Of a stretch of 64,000 nucleotides of DNA, positions 38,171 through 47,804 are shown in pieces. Position 1 is the first letter of the stretch. Every line of letters starts with the position of its first letter. Made by a program: the position numbers and the translations under genes. The notes under the pieces were generated by a model. The model saw only the letters and a list, made by a program, of their open reading frames with translations, made no database searches and was not told the DNA's origin. The DNA comes from Burkholderia stabilis. GTDB taxonomy: Bacteria > Pseudomonadota > Gammaproteobacteria > Burkholderiales > Burkholderiaceae. The stretch spans positions 1,984,001-2,048,000 of the forward strand of contig NZ_CP016442.1 in the NCBI RefSeq assembly GCF_001742165.1, given 5' to 3'.

Positions 38171-38881
38171 GTGGAAGGCTACGTGTACGTCATCTCGAAC
38201 AAGAGCATGCCCGGCCTGATGAAGGTCGGCTTGACGACGCGCTCGCCCGAAAAGCGAGCCGTCGAACTGAGCGGAACGGGCTCGGCCTATCCAGCGACAG
38301 TTGAATACTCGGTGCGCGTGCCCGACGCGGCCGCGGTCGAGCGCGATGCGCACCGGCGGCTGGCGGATTGCCGGGTCAATCGCGACCGGGAATGGTTTCA
38401 GTGCACGCGCGAGCGTGCAGTGAATGCGGTTAAGGCGTCGACCGGCAAGGTCGCGAAAGAGGAGAAAGACCGAGAGGTCGACGAGCGCAACCGGAAGCTT
38501 GCCGCCGAAAAGGTCGCGCAGGATGCCGCCCTCCGCCGGAAGCAGGAAGATGAGGCGCGCGCTGCAGCTGCCGCGCGAGAAGCCGCCGTCAAGGAAATTA
38601 ACGCGCGGTACTATTCGCAGTTCGAATCCCTTGAGAAGGTGCCCCATTTCGCGGTGTTCTGGGTGATAGGCGGCGTAATCCTGGCGGTCCTGTTCAGCGT
38701 TTTTTCGTCGCGTGACCTGACTTTCGGCGGGTTTGTCGTCTTTCTTCTGATTGGCTTCATTCCCGGCTTACTTCTTCACGAATGGGCGACTAACCAGAAA
38801 CGAAAATCTCCGCCCTACACCGACATGGTGAAAAAGCGGGACGCCGAGTACGAGGCCGTGAACCGGAAATACCCGCAGTAA
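38171..38881 (+). CDS. GIY-YIG (T5orf172-type) protein with membrane anchor
   Basis: 236 residues from a GTG start with GGAGG upstream; the frame extends further upstream but without domain content. Residues 1-90 are a GIY-YIG nuclease-like domain of the T5orf172/MUG113 type: GYVYVISNKSMPGLMKVGLT, then SGTGSAYPATVEYSV and HRRLADCRVNRDREWFQCT. A charged coiled coil covers about 95-145, and two membrane helices follow at about 155-200 (VFWVIGGVILAVLFSVF, FGGFVVFLLIGFIPGLLL). A membrane-bound member is unusual; the nuclease would face the cytoplasm. Confidence 0.8.
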   Translation: MEGYVYVISNKSMPGLMKVGLTTRSPEKRAVELSGTGSAYPATVEYSVRVPDAAAVERDAHRRLADCRVNRDREWFQCTRERAVNAVKASTGKVAKEEKDREVDERNRKLAAEKVAQDAALRRKQEDEARAAAAAREAAVKEINARYYSQFESLEKVPHFAVFWVIGGVILAVLFSVFSSRDLTFGGFVVFLLIGFIPGLLLHEWATNQKRKSPPYTDMVKKRDAEYEAVNRKYPQ

Positions 38882-38924
38882 GCGCTACAACAGCCGAATT
38901 CATCGCTAAGTAGTATCAGCACCT

Positions 38925-39269
38925 TCAATACGGCCGAACACCGATGCGAGGGTTCAGGCAGGCGTAGATGAAAGTACAGGCAATGAACACGAGCAGAAAG
39001 CCGGCTACCACCTTACTCACTTGACCAGCCCGCTGCGTTTTGGTGAACAGAATGCTCCCGATGAGCAGCAACGCAATACCCGTGAAAAAATCAGTCGCCA
39101 AACCGCTGGCGGTCTGACCATCCACAAAGCTGAGGTAATCGTAGCTCAATAAGCGATGGAGTTGGTCCACGCTCCTGAGGGAGAGCAGCGCACCAACGCA
39201 GAAGACCGTGCCCACAAGGCAGAGGATAGATGCCGCTGTCGCCAGCGCGATTTGCGTCCGCTTCTTCAT
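38925..39269 (-). CDS. Small membrane protein, candidate immunity protein 2
   Basis: 114 residues with three hydrophobic helices (IALATAASILCLVGTVFCVG, FFTGIALLLIGSILF, VVAGFLLVFIACTFIYACL). It starts 3 bp after the preceding membrane-protein gene and is last in the PAAR operon. Position suggests immunity to the effector or a duplicated relative; no family recognised. Confidence 0.75.
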   Translation of the reverse strand: MKKRTQIALATAASILCLVGTVFCVGALLSLRSVDQLHRLLSYDYLSFVDGQTASGLATDFFTGIALLLIGSILFTKTQRAGQVSKVVAGFLLVFIACTFIYACLNPRIGVRPY

Positions 39270-39272
39270 GGG

Positions 39273-39626
39273 TTAGCCGACCGTATAGAAAGCTTGAGTT
39301 TGCGCATAGAGCAGGATGAAGAGCAATGCAACGGACCACCCGAGCACAAATGCGAAGCCCTTGCCGTCGCGCGCGCCGCGGAACACCAATCCACTCGCTG
39401 CCAAGCTGATGGCCGCCAACACCAAGACATAAAAACGGCTCGCCAGCAGTTCCGCGTCGGGTATCGCGCGGTCCAGTCGGTTAGCCCAATGATAGGTGAT
39501 TGGCTTCAATGCGAGGCCCCCTCCTATTACGGAAGGCTTAAAGAGCAATCCGATGGAGGGGGTACCAGCTGCGACGTAGCACAGTATGAGCGCCGCAAGC
39601 ACCGCGATGGTAAGTCTCAGTTTCAT
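39273..39626 (-). CDS. Small membrane protein, candidate immunity protein 1
   Basis: 117 residues with an N-terminal helix (LTIAVLAALILCYVAAG), a roughly 40-residue loop containing ITYHWANRLDRAIPDAELLA, and two further helices. The ATG overlaps the effector stop (ATGA), the coupling typical of effector-immunity pairs. The loop probably faces the periplasm, where the effector would act. Confidence 0.75.
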   Translation of the reverse strand: MKLRLTIAVLAALILCYVAAGTPSIGLLFKPSVIGGGLALKPITYHWANRLDRAIPDAELLASRFYVLVLAAISLAASGLVFRGARDGKGFAFVLGWSVALLFILLYAQTQAFYTVG

Positions 39627-40438
39627 AGGTTGTTGAACTCGGCGAAGTTCCAGCGCACGTGCTTGTTCATGCCTCTCCAGACATCGGCGTCCCAGTCTCG
39701 ATAGTCGCCGTAGAGACGCTGATACATCCACTTGCCATTGCGCTGCTCGTACACGGCATTCTGAACAGGGGAGCCCAGGTAGTTCGAGCTTTCCCGGTTG
39801 CCAGTATTCGTCGCGCGAATCCAGGGACCGAGTTCCAGATAGCTTGTCCACTTTCGGCGAGGTGTCTCGCCCGGTCCAGGGAAGTTGCCCTGCATGATTT
39901 CTACCCGCCCTGGCCCCACCCCGGTTACGACCTGGATATGCCCGCCGTTAAACTCGACGAAGAGGTCGCCCGGCAACAGGTTGCTGTCAGCTACGGGAAG
40001 CGAGTTTTTCAGCACGTCGGGCGCCCCGCTGGCATAAGCAACATCAAGAGCAAATCCAGCCGGTGTCGGCGGAGCCGTCTTGTTTCCGGACTGATAGTCC
40101 ATGTCGATGTTTTTAAAGACCGCGGAGCCGGTCTTGATTTTCAAGGGCAACTTGTTGCGGGAGGCAAACTCAATGAGAATTTCGAAGGCGAAATCCTCAC
40201 AGGTAAATCGGTTCGTGTCATTTCCACCGGTAGGTGACCCATCGATGGGTTCGCTCTCCAGCTTCGACATATCGACCTTTCGAGCCTGTATTTCCTTGGC
40301 CAGTGCGGGTACTGCAGCATGGTATTGAGCTATCCACTCGGCATTCCATTCGTGCCGGTGAATCCAGTAGATTTTGTGTTGAACCGTGACGGCCTTACGT
40401 TCGTCCTTGGGGGTCATCAGCGCGTTGGCCAGTTGCAT
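39623..40438 (-). CDS. Putative type VI effector, NlpC/P60-like amidase fold
   Basis: 271-residue protein without a signal peptide. The segment FTCEDFAFEILIEFA (C80) followed by GDLFVEFNGGHIQVVTGV (H167) is the Cys...His order of NlpC/P60/CHAP cysteine hydrolases, which cut peptidoglycan peptides. A residue in EIMQGNFPGPG may complete the triad. It directly follows a PAAR gene (TAATG overlap) and precedes two membrane-protein genes, so a delivered bacteriolytic toxin is the best guess. The family is inferred from motif spacing only. Confidence 0.7.
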   Translation of the reverse strand: MQLANALMTPKDERKAVTVQHKIYWIHRHEWNAEWIAQYHAAVPALAKEIQARKVDMSKLESEPIDGSPTGGNDTNRFTCEDFAFEILIEFASRNKLPLKIKTGSAVFKNIDMDYQSGNKTAPPTPAGFALDVAYASGAPDVLKNSLPVADSNLLPGDLFVEFNGGHIQVVTGVGPGRVEIMQGNFPGPGETPRRKWTSYLELGPWIRATNTGNRESSNYLGSPVQNAVYEQRNGKWMYQRLYGDYRDWDADVWRGMNKHVRWNFAEFNNL

Positions 40439-40977
40439 TACTCACCCCCTCCCGCCAAGTGAAGAAAGAACTGGACATCATGCGCCTGGTCAGCCGAGAT
40501 GAGTTCGGTTTTCCCGTTCGCTGATGTAATGCCTCGCACGGTTTTTCCATCCGCGCTCTTGAGCATATAAGGCAACCCTTCCACTGGTTCCCCATCGCTG
40601 TTGATAATCCGAAAGTGTTGGTCGTGCGTCTTGAACGCGTGCTCAATCAGCTCGCCGCTTGGCGCAAAACCGAGGTCGGCCAAATGATTGCTCTCGAAGG
40701 TCATGTACATGTCGGTTTGAGAGGCAATCATCACCGGGGGCGGGTCGCATTTACAGGCGCAGATGTCACCTTCCAGCGCTGGCTCCTTACCCATCATTGA
40801 ACCCGGCCAGCGTGGCCCCGTTGGGACAATACGGCCGACGGATTTGCAGGCCGGACAAGTCACCTGCGCACCGAGAAAGGTCGGTTCGGTGCCGTGATGG
40901 GTCGTCATAGGCACCCCTTCAATCACCGTTCCGTTGGCAGACGACTTGTCGCCCACCATCAAGTAGCTGCGCCTCAT
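40438..40977 (-). CDS. PAAR-domain protein
   Basis: 179 residues. The N-terminal 95 residues are a PAAR domain (VGDKSSANGTVIEGVPMTTH, VTCPACKSVGRI, ICACKCDPPPVMIAS), which sharpens the VgrG spike tip of a type VI secretion system and carries effectors. The C-terminal 80 residues (HAFKTHDQHFRIINSDGEPV, with DGKTVRGITSANGKTEL) look like a small beta-sandwich linker, not a toxin. Overlaps the effector start by one base. No other type VI genes are in the window, so it would use a system encoded elsewhere. Confidence 0.9.
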   Translation of the reverse strand: MRRSYLMVGDKSSANGTVIEGVPMTTHHGTEPTFLGAQVTCPACKSVGRIVPTGPRWPGSMMGKEPALEGDICACKCDPPPVMIASQTDMYMTFESNHLADLGFAPSGELIEHAFKTHDQHFRIINSDGEPVEGLPYMLKSADGKTVRGITSANGKTELISADQAHDVQFFLHLAGGGE

Positions 40978-41082
40978 GCTGGTGATACCTTCAAAAACGT
41001 TGAACAGGCTAGTGGTCGTAGAACCATCCTGGCTTCCCGCAAATCCGTTCTTGCCGGGAAACCAACAACTTCAGTCGTCGAG

Positions 41083-41748
41083 TCAAAGCTTCGCCAGTGG
41101 CGCGGGGGATACAAAATGCCACTGCTCGAACTCAGCGTCGTAGAGCGCCATCTGGTTGTACTCGCTCTCCGCCGGCGCGAGGCCGCCCATCTTTTGCACG
41201 GCCGCAGTAACGGCTCTGTTGCGGCGCGTTTCAGGCCAGCCCATCATCGTGTTGAACGTCTCACGGTACGCAAACAGGCCGGCGCTCATATATAGCTCGT
41301 CGAGAACTGCCAGGGTGCCCCGTTCAAGTCTGAACGCGATGTGATGAGCGTGCTCGGGTGGAACCTGCATCTCGTGATGCGAAGCGCAGGAGACGGGCTT
41401 GCCGTTGCGCCGGGCAATCAACTGGCCGTTCCGCGCCGGCCAGCCCAGGTGCACGTCGAGCGCAAGACGACCGTTGTTGTCGTCAATGAATGTCGTCGGA
41501 ATGAATCCGCTAGCGGGAATTGCGTAGTAGCGCTTGCCTTGCTTCGAGGCGAAGATTGCGTCGAGCATGGCATCCACCGGCGAGAGGTATGCGCAGATTG
41601 CGTCGCCCCCATCGTGCCGTTCGCACAACACGTTGACCCAATTCGGATTGTCCGGGCGAGGCTCATAGTTCGCCACCAGATACAGGGATGGCTCAGGGAA
41701 AAATACCTGCCCGGGCGAAAAATCGCTTTGTGCTGTTCGTGTTATCAA
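41083..41748 (-). CDS. Conserved-looking protein of unknown function upstream of PAAR
   Basis: 221 residues from a TTG start (an internal ATG could be the true start). Soluble, no signal peptide. Notable segments: SPVDAMLDAIFASKQGKRYY, DVHLGWPARNGQLIARRNGK, and a C-terminal YDAEFEQWHFVSPAPL. 105 bp upstream of the PAAR gene on the same strand, so possibly part of the same operon as an adaptor, chaperone or immunity protein. No family recognised. Confidence 0.65.
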   Translation of the reverse strand: MITRTAQSDFSPGQVFFPEPSLYLVANYEPRPDNPNWVNVLCERHDGGDAICAYLSPVDAMLDAIFASKQGKRYYAIPASGFIPTTFIDDNNGRLALDVHLGWPARNGQLIARRNGKPVSCASHHEMQVPPEHAHHIAFRLERGTLAVLDELYMSAGLFAYRETFNTMMGWPETRRNRAVTAAVQKMGGLAPAESEYNQMALYDAEFEQWHFVSPAPLAKL

Positions 41749-42452
41749 GACGTCTCTCTACGTCATTATCGCCACGCGAATTATTAGGTCAGAAGAATGT
41801 GTTTGTCCATCGGGCGACTGCATGTGGCGGCTGCTTAGCCAGCGAATTGACACATTTTCACGATGGCGCCGTACCGACGAGTACGCGCCGTCCCGGAAGC
41901 GCAACGCCATCCCTCAACCGCGCCACACGGGAGCGTTCAGAGCAATGTCGAGCGTCGCTTCGACCGTCCCCCAGGACGGTCAGCACCCGGACGGCGACGG
42001 AGGCCTATCGGCCGGAGTCGCAGGCCGGCGCCCACGCCGGACTGTGCCCTTTGGGGGGAGCCACGAACGGGGCACTCCGGCAGGTGTGAGGCGCCCCCAG
42101 GTGCCAATTACTGGGCCGAGCGTCCAGCCAGTCGAGCCCTGTTCCCTCTCCTGCAGGTGCGGCAGCGCCGTAGCCCCCACGTTTCTGGTTCATTTCCCCG
42201 TCGCCTGAGAAATTTCAGCGGCCATGCCCCACGCACCGAGCTATACGGTTCGCGACGCAGATTTCTGCACGCCCTCTTTTTCGCCTGAGTATTACCTGCA
42301 ATTGCGCCGCCCTCCAACCAAAAGGGAGGAGCGCCATGACCGCACAAAGACTCGACAAATCATCGAGTTATAAGATTTGCAGGTATTTCACTCCATCGTC
42401 TTTAACAGCATCGCAGACGAGCAGCGTGAGTGGGCGGGCGCTTGGGAGCCGT
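41749..42452. other. Intergenic region without a recognised gene
   Basis: About 700 bp between divergent genes. Short frames occur in every frame with no ribosome site or family resemblance. A partial match to the XRE half-site (CTACG) lies at 41759-41763. The stretch may contain decayed sequence; nothing can be named. Confidence 0.35.
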
Positions 42453-44318
42453 ATGGCCTTGCCCCTTACCTACCGCATCATGCTGGACGACCACGCCCGC
42501 AAGGTGCAGCTTGAGAATCTCAACCAGCAAACTGCCGCGAACCGCGTCTCCGCGCTGCGCGCCTTCCTCCGAGCCAATTGCCTGACCGAAGACGATGTTG
42601 TTGGCGACGAGATGCGCATGCGCTATCCCGAGTCTATCGAGCGCTTTGTCGCCGCCTTGCAGGCGGTCGGACGCTCTGCCAGAAACATTACGAACACCCG
42701 GTCCGCGCTTCGGCCCTGGAAGGAGTTCGTTATTGAGCATGACACTCGCGTGGCCATCGACCAGGGCGATGGCACTCCCTTTATGCAGGCACTCAAGAGC
42801 GTTCTGGACGACCAGTCCGTCGCCCGCGTCGCGAGAGATGCTGCGGTGCCGAAGGGTATGCTCTGGGGATGGCTTCGCGGCAAGACGCCCCGCGCCAGCA
42901 ATGCACGATATCTCCTTCGCCTTGAAACTTATTTCGGGCTGGAGCGCAATAGCCTGCTCAACCTCTCTGGTATGAAGGTCTCCGGCCACAAGGTTGCTGT
43001 CGGCGGCCCACCCACGCCAATCCCGTACAACGAAATGGTCGGAAAGCTCACCAAGGTCGCGTTCCGCTACAAGCCCGCCGAGGAGTCGCCGTTACGCGGG
43101 CAATGGATGGAATACCTGCGCTACAAGACGGCGGCTGTACCGCTGTACAGGCGTACTGAACGCGGTCAATGGAGATTTTCACCGTGCCCGCTGACCCCTG
43201 AAACCGCTGCCAACTGGTGGGCCTTCTACAAGGGGCAGGAGGTCGCGTCGGCCAGAATCGCGTGGATGAAAACGTCGGCGTACTTCGGCTGGCTGACCAT
43301 GCCTTCCCGCCAGGGAGGCATTGGGCTCGCCGAGGAAGCTATCCAGACCCTTGCTTGGCTTGCCGTGCCGGACTACCTTGAGGCGTTCCTCGACTGGACT
43401 CGGTCGCGCATTGGAAAACGCAATCAAAGCGTTAATCAGTTTCTCGCGTTCGTTGCATCGCTCGTGCGGCCGCGGTTTGGCTACCTGCGGCAACGCCCCG
43501 AGTTCCGGTCCACCCTGCCAAGCACGTATCAAGACCTCGATTGGGAGGTGATGTGCGAACGCCAGTTCGAGTTGACCCAGCAACTTGTCTCAGGCTATCG
43601 GCACGAAATCGAAGTGTCACGGGACTCCTTCGAACCCATCCGACACTTCATTGAATTGCCCCAACCGATGGACGCGGTCGTTGACATGATTCAGCGCATG
43701 CGGGGGGACCGTCCCATTGCCCTACCACGAAGGGAAGCCGTGTGGGCTCGCGACATGATGCTCATCAAGATTCTGGCCAGCAATCCGCTCCGACGGCGCA
43801 ATCTGGCTCACTTGACATGGCGTGCCGACAATACGGGTGAGCTGTATCAGCGCCTGGATAAATCGTGGTGGATTCGGATACAGAAAACCAAGTTCAAGAA
43901 TCGCCGCGGCGCTGCGGGTGAACACAACTACGACTGCATGGTGCAGCCAAGCTGCTGGCGGGACATTGAACGATATCTGTTCATTTGCCGTCCGACGCTG
44001 CTGCGAGCGCCAACCGACCTGGTCTTCCTGACCCAAAAACGGGGCGAGAATGGGCATGTGCCGTGGGCCGACTTGAGCAAGCGCGTCTACGAGCTTACCG
44101 GCAAGTACCTTCCTCGGTGCGCCGGCATTAGCGCTCACGCATTCCGACACTTGGTCGCGACGTCAATCCTGAAGGCAGACGGCGGTGACTACAAAACTGC
44201 GGCATTGGTACTGAACGACCGGACCCAAACCGTTGAGAAGCACTATGCCGGGCTTCGCAGCAACGATGGCGCGGAACGGATGGGCACACTGCTCAAGAGT
44301 CAGTTCAATCGCATGTAG
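42453..44318 (+). CDS. Divergent tyrosine recombinase with internal HTH-like domain
   Basis: 621 residues from MALPLTYRIMLDDH; an upstream ATG would add 39 residues lacking family character. Residues about 112-171 look like an XRE-type helix-turn-helix (VARVARDAAVPKGMLWGWLR, then TYFGLERNSLL). The C-terminal third is a tyrosine-recombinase catalytic domain: NPLRRRNLAHLTW (Arg), RIQKTKFKNRRG (Lys), HAFRHLVATSI (His-x-x-Arg) and VEKHYAGL (Tyr). The usual LGH motif reads LND, so the third histidine is missing. It is about 320 bp upstream of the restriction operon. Activity and target unknown. Confidence 0.8.
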   Translation: MALPLTYRIMLDDHARKVQLENLNQQTAANRVSALRAFLRANCLTEDDVVGDEMRMRYPESIERFVAALQAVGRSARNITNTRSALRPWKEFVIEHDTRVAIDQGDGTPFMQALKSVLDDQSVARVARDAAVPKGMLWGWLRGKTPRASNARYLLRLETYFGLERNSLLNLSGMKVSGHKVAVGGPPTPIPYNEMVGKLTKVAFRYKPAEESPLRGQWMEYLRYKTAAVPLYRRTERGQWRFSPCPLTPETAANWWAFYKGQEVASARIAWMKTSAYFGWLTMPSRQGGIGLAEEAIQTLAWLAVPDYLEAFLDWTRSRIGKRNQSVNQFLAFVASLVRPRFGYLRQRPEFRSTLPSTYQDLDWEVMCERQFELTQQLVSGYRHEIEVSRDSFEPIRHFIELPQPMDAVVDMIQRMRGDRPIALPRREAVWARDMMLIKILASNPLRRRNLAHLTWRADNTGELYQRLDKSWWIRIQKTKFKNRRGAAGEHNYDCMVQPSCWRDIERYLFICRPTLLRAPTDLVFLTQKRGENGHVPWADLSKRVYELTGKYLPRCAGISAHAFRHLVATSILKADGGDYKTAALVLNDRTQTVEKHYAGLRSNDGAERMGTLLKSQFNRM

Positions 44319-44640
44319 CACGGCGAGATGCTGGACTTCTTCGAATATCGGTTCTGGGATGAAGATACCTCAACCGCGCCTCATGTTGTGCGGCGCAAAC
44401 GCCGTCATCCCGTTGCAGCGTCAACGATGACGGCGAGCCCCTGCGGAGCAACCGAGGCCCCCTACGCAACCCAGTCCCGCCATGCACGCCCTGGACCATA
44501 GACCGGTGTCGAATCACAGTATGGGTGTCCATTGTAAAATCGGCCCCCTCCCCGCCGACACTGGAATAGCCCCCCAGTAGGGGCCTATCTTTCGCGCATG
44601 GCCGCCCGAACACAAATCAGCAAGCATAGGCTTCAGCAGA
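44319..44640. other. Region upstream of hsdM
   Basis: 322 bp with no gene. It should carry the promoter of the restriction operon; the sequence around 44532 (TTGTAAAAT) is a possible extended -10, with no clear -35. Confidence 0.3.
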
Positions 44641-46482
44641 ATGAACCACCAGGCACTATCGTCCTTCATCTGGTCCGTTGCCGACCTGTTACGCGGCGAT
44701 TACAAGCAATCCGAGTACGGTCGCGTAATTCTGCCGTTCACGGTACTACGACGCCTCGATTGCGTACTGGAATCCACCAAATCGGCGGTACTCGCCGAGT
44801 TCGACGCAAAATCGAAAAAGGGAATCAACCCCGAACCATTTCTACTGCGCATAGTCGGAGACGCCAAGTTCTATAACACTTCGCCGCTCGACCTGGTCAA
44901 ATTGCTGGGCGACCAGGACCATATCCGGCAGAACCTCTACGCCTACATGCGAGCATTCTCGCCCGCAGCGCGCGACATCTTCGAACGCTTCGACTTTTAC
45001 ACTCAAATCGAACGTCTCGCCAAGGCCAACCTGCTCTACCTGGTCACCGAAAAGTTCACCAATATCGACTTGCACCCGGCAGCGGTGGACAACACCCAGA
45101 TGGGGCTCGTTTTCGAAGAACTGATTCGAAAGTTTGCCGAAATCTCGAACGAGACCGCCGGGGAACACTTCACCCCGCGCGAGGTTATTCGGTTAATGGT
45201 GAACCTGCTGTTCATTGAAGACGACGATGTGCTCACACCCGGGAACGCTGTGGTCCGGGCTATCTACGACCCCACCGCTGGTACGGGCGGCATGCTGTCG
45301 GTGGCAAGTGAATTTCTGCTGGAGCATAACCCTGCCGCACGTTTGAGAATGTTTGGACAGGAACTCAACGATGAGTCGTATGCCATTTGCAAGGCAGACA
45401 TGCTCATCAAGGGCCAAAACGTCGAGAACATTGTCGCCGGCAACACGCTATCCGACGACGGTCATACCGGACGCAAGTTTGACTACATGCTATCCAATCC
45501 GCCGTTTGGCGTCGAATGGAAGAAGGTCGAAAAAACTGTGCGGACCGAGTATGAGCAGAAGGGATTCGATGGTCGTTTCGGCCCCGGCCTGCCCCGTGTG
45601 TCAGATGGCTCGATGCTTTTCCTTCTCCACCTCATCAGCAAGATGCGCCCAGCACAGGAAGGTGGAAGCCGCTTTGGCATTGTGCTGAACGGCTCGCCGC
45701 TTTTTACGGGCGGCGCCGGCAGCGGGGAGAGCGAAATTCGGCGCTATGTGTTGGAGAACGACTTGGTTGAGGCCATCGTAGGCCTGCCGACCGACATGTT
45801 CTATAACACAGGCATCGCAACGTACGTATGGATTCTTTCTAACAAGAAGCCCGCTGCGCGCAAGGGTTTTGTCCAACTTATCGATGCGTCGAGTTTCTGG
45901 CAGAAGATGCGGAAGAGTCTGGGCAACAAGCGTAGAGAAATGTCGGACGAACATATTGACACGGTCACGCGCCTTTTCGGCACCTTCGTCGAGGCAGAGC
46001 TCACGACGGTGTTTGACGCGGAGGGCGCGGAGGTAGGACGCTGGGTGGTGCCTGCGGGCACAAGGGCACCAAACGTGTCGGCTGATGGCACGGTGAAATC
46101 AGTGCCGATTTCACGAATTTTTAGGAACGAGGACTTCGGCTACACGACGATTACCGTGGAGCGCCCGATGCGCGACGAGCAAGGCCGGCTATTGTTGGGC
46201 CTGAAGGGAAAGCAAAAAGGCAAGCCGCAGGCAGATAGCACCCTACGCGATACAGAAAACGTGCCACTCTCTGAGGACATCGAGGCCTATTTCAAGCGTG
46301 AAGTCCTCCACCACACGCCGGACGCATGGATAGACCACGCGAAGAGCAAGGTCGGCTACGAGATTCCGTTCAACCGGTACTTCTACGTGTTCGAGCCGCC
46401 CCGCGACCTACACGAGATAGACGGCGAACTGAAAGCCGTTTCGGCCAATATCGTGAGGATGCTCCAGGAGCTAGCGGAATGA
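44641..46482 (+). CDS. hsdM: Type I restriction-modification methyltransferase HsdM
   Basis: 613-residue N6-adenine methyltransferase subunit. N-terminal helical domain (about 1-140, [14 protein letters not shown]), SAM-binding motif DPTAGTGG at 210-217, and catalytic NPPF at 286-289. Acts as M2S with HsdS to protect host DNA. It overlaps hsdS by 4 bp (ATGA). Near-normal family length; intact. Confidence 0.96.
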   Translation: MNHQALSSFIWSVADLLRGDYKQSEYGRVILPFTVLRRLDCVLESTKSAVLAEFDAKSKKGINPEPFLLRIVGDAKFYNTSPLDLVKLLGDQDHIRQNLYAYMRAFSPAARDIFERFDFYTQIERLAKANLLYLVTEKFTNIDLHPAAVDNTQMGLVFEELIRKFAEISNETAGEHFTPREVIRLMVNLLFIEDDDVLTPGNAVVRAIYDPTAGTGGMLSVASEFLLEHNPAARLRMFGQELNDESYAICKADMLIKGQNVENIVAGNTLSDDGHTGRKFDYMLSNPPFGVEWKKVEKTVRTEYEQKGFDGRFGPGLPRVSDGSMLFLLHLISKMRPAQEGGSRFGIVLNGSPLFTGGAGSGESEIRRYVLENDLVEAIVGLPTDMFYNTGIATYVWILSNKKPAARKGFVQLIDASSFWQKMRKSLGNKRREMSDEHIDTVTRLFGTFVEAELTTVFDAEGAEVGRWVVPAGTRAPNVSADGTVKSVPISRIFRNEDFGYTTITVERPMRDEQGRLLLGLKGKQKGKPQADSTLRDTENVPLSEDIEAYFKREVLHHTPDAWIDHAKSKVGYEIPFNRYFYVFEPPRDLHEIDGELKAVSANIVRMLQELAE

Positions 46483-47804
46483 GTTTACCGAAATACGCGC
46501 AATACAAGGACAGCGGCGAACCGTTGCTCGGCGACTTGCCAGCACATTGGTCTGCAACGTCTATTAAACGCTGCTTCACCATTTACGGTGGTTCGACGCC
46601 GAAATCCGATGAGGCAGCGTACTGGGATGGAGAGATAGTTTGGGTAAGCCCCGCTGACCTAAGCAAGCTCTCCTCCATTTATATCGACGATTCCGCTCGC
46701 AAAATAAGCCGAGCGGGGCTTGAATCCTGCGGAACAATTTTAGTGCCCGAGGGAAGCATTGTTCTATCGACCCGTGCGCCCATCGGGTCACTGGCCATCG
46801 CAAAGACAGAGCTGTGCACGAACCAAGGCTGTAAATCGCTTGTACCAAGGTCCGGAGCTAACGAAGCTTTCTATGCCTACTACCTCCTAGCGTCCACCGA
46901 GGCACTCAATCTCAGGGGCAAGGGGACTACATTCCTTGAATTATCAGCAGACGAGCTGGGCGCATTTAAAGCCCCTCGCCCGCCATTTGATGAACAATCA
47001 GCCATCGTCGCATTTCTCGACCGAGAAACCAAAAAAATCGACAGACTAATTGCTGAACAAGAAAAACTTCTCGCCCTGCTGGCAGAGAAGCGCCAGGCGA
47101 CCATCGCGCACGCTGTTACCCGTGGCCTCAACCCTAATTCGCCGCTGAAGGACTCCGGAGTGGCATGGTTGGGCACGGTGCCAGCGCATTGGGAAATAGT
47201 ACGTTTGGGTCAAATCTTCAGAGAGTCGGGAGAGTCAGGCGATGAATCTTTACCCATATTGAGCGTATCGATTCATAACGGTGTTTCGAACAAGGAACTG
47301 GATGACGATGAACTGGACCGCAAGGTAACTCGAAGCGAGGACCGCTCAAAGTACAAAAAGGTCATGCCACTAGACTTGGTCTATAACATGATGCGAGCAT
47401 GGCAAGGCGGCTTCGGCACTGTGCAAACGTCCGGAATGGTCAGTCCAGCATATGTCGTTGCGCACCCGATAAATAGCAACTTCAAAACTGATTTTATTGA
47501 GCAACTCCTACGAACTCCCCAAGGTATTCAAGAAGTAAAGCGATACTCTCGTGGAATTACAGATTTCCGGTTGCGACTTTATTGGGATGAATTTAAGAAC
47601 ATAAAAATTGCGCTACCCCCGTTGCGCGAGCAGCAAGAAATCATGGCCTCATTTGGCGAAGTAGCCGCGCACATCGACGGTCTCGTCGAGCAGGCCGCGC
47701 ATGCTATCGACCTCCTAAGGGAGCGCCGCAGTGCCCTGATTACCGCCGCCGTCACCGGGAAAATCGACGTGCGCGACGCAGTGCCGCAGGAACTGGCCGC
47801 ATGA
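46479..47804 (+). CDS. hsdS: Type I restriction-modification specificity subunit HsdS
   Basis: 441-residue DNA-recognition subunit with two target-recognition domains, each introduced by a matching segment: [16 protein letters not shown] near residue 20 and [16 protein letters not shown] near 230. The two helical spacers are [20 protein letters not shown] and [20 protein letters not shown], so the protein has the usual twofold plan. Base composition is clearly more A+T rich than its neighbours, as is common for hsdS alleles exchanged by recombination. Overlaps hsdM and the following remnant by 4 bp each. Confidence 0.95.
   Translation: MSLPKYAQYKDSGEPLLGDLPAHWSATSIKRCFTIYGGSTPKSDEAAYWDGEIVWVSPADLSKLSSIYIDDSARKISRAGLESCGTILVPEGSIVLSTRAPIGSLAIAKTELCTNQGCKSLVPRSGANEAFYAYYLLASTEALNLRGKGTTFLELSADELGAFKAPRPPFDEQSAIVAFLDRETKKIDRLIAEQEKLLALLAEKRQATIAHAVTRGLNPNSPLKDSGVAWLGTVPAHWEIVRLGQIFRESGESGDESLPILSVSIHNGVSNKELDDDELDRKVTRSEDRSKYKKVMPLDLVYNMMRAWQGGFGTVQTSGMVSPAYVVAHPINSNFKTDFIEQLLRTPQGIQEVKRYSRGITDFRLRLYWDEFKNIKIALPPLREQQEIMASFGEVAAHIDGLVEQAAHAIDLLRERRSALITAAVTGKIDVRDAVPQELAA

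Noticed and set aside
41822..42288. Overlapping 128- and 141-codon frames before the second recombinase
   Set aside because: Arg/Pro-rich random-looking sequence, no ribosome site, mutually overlapping frames.
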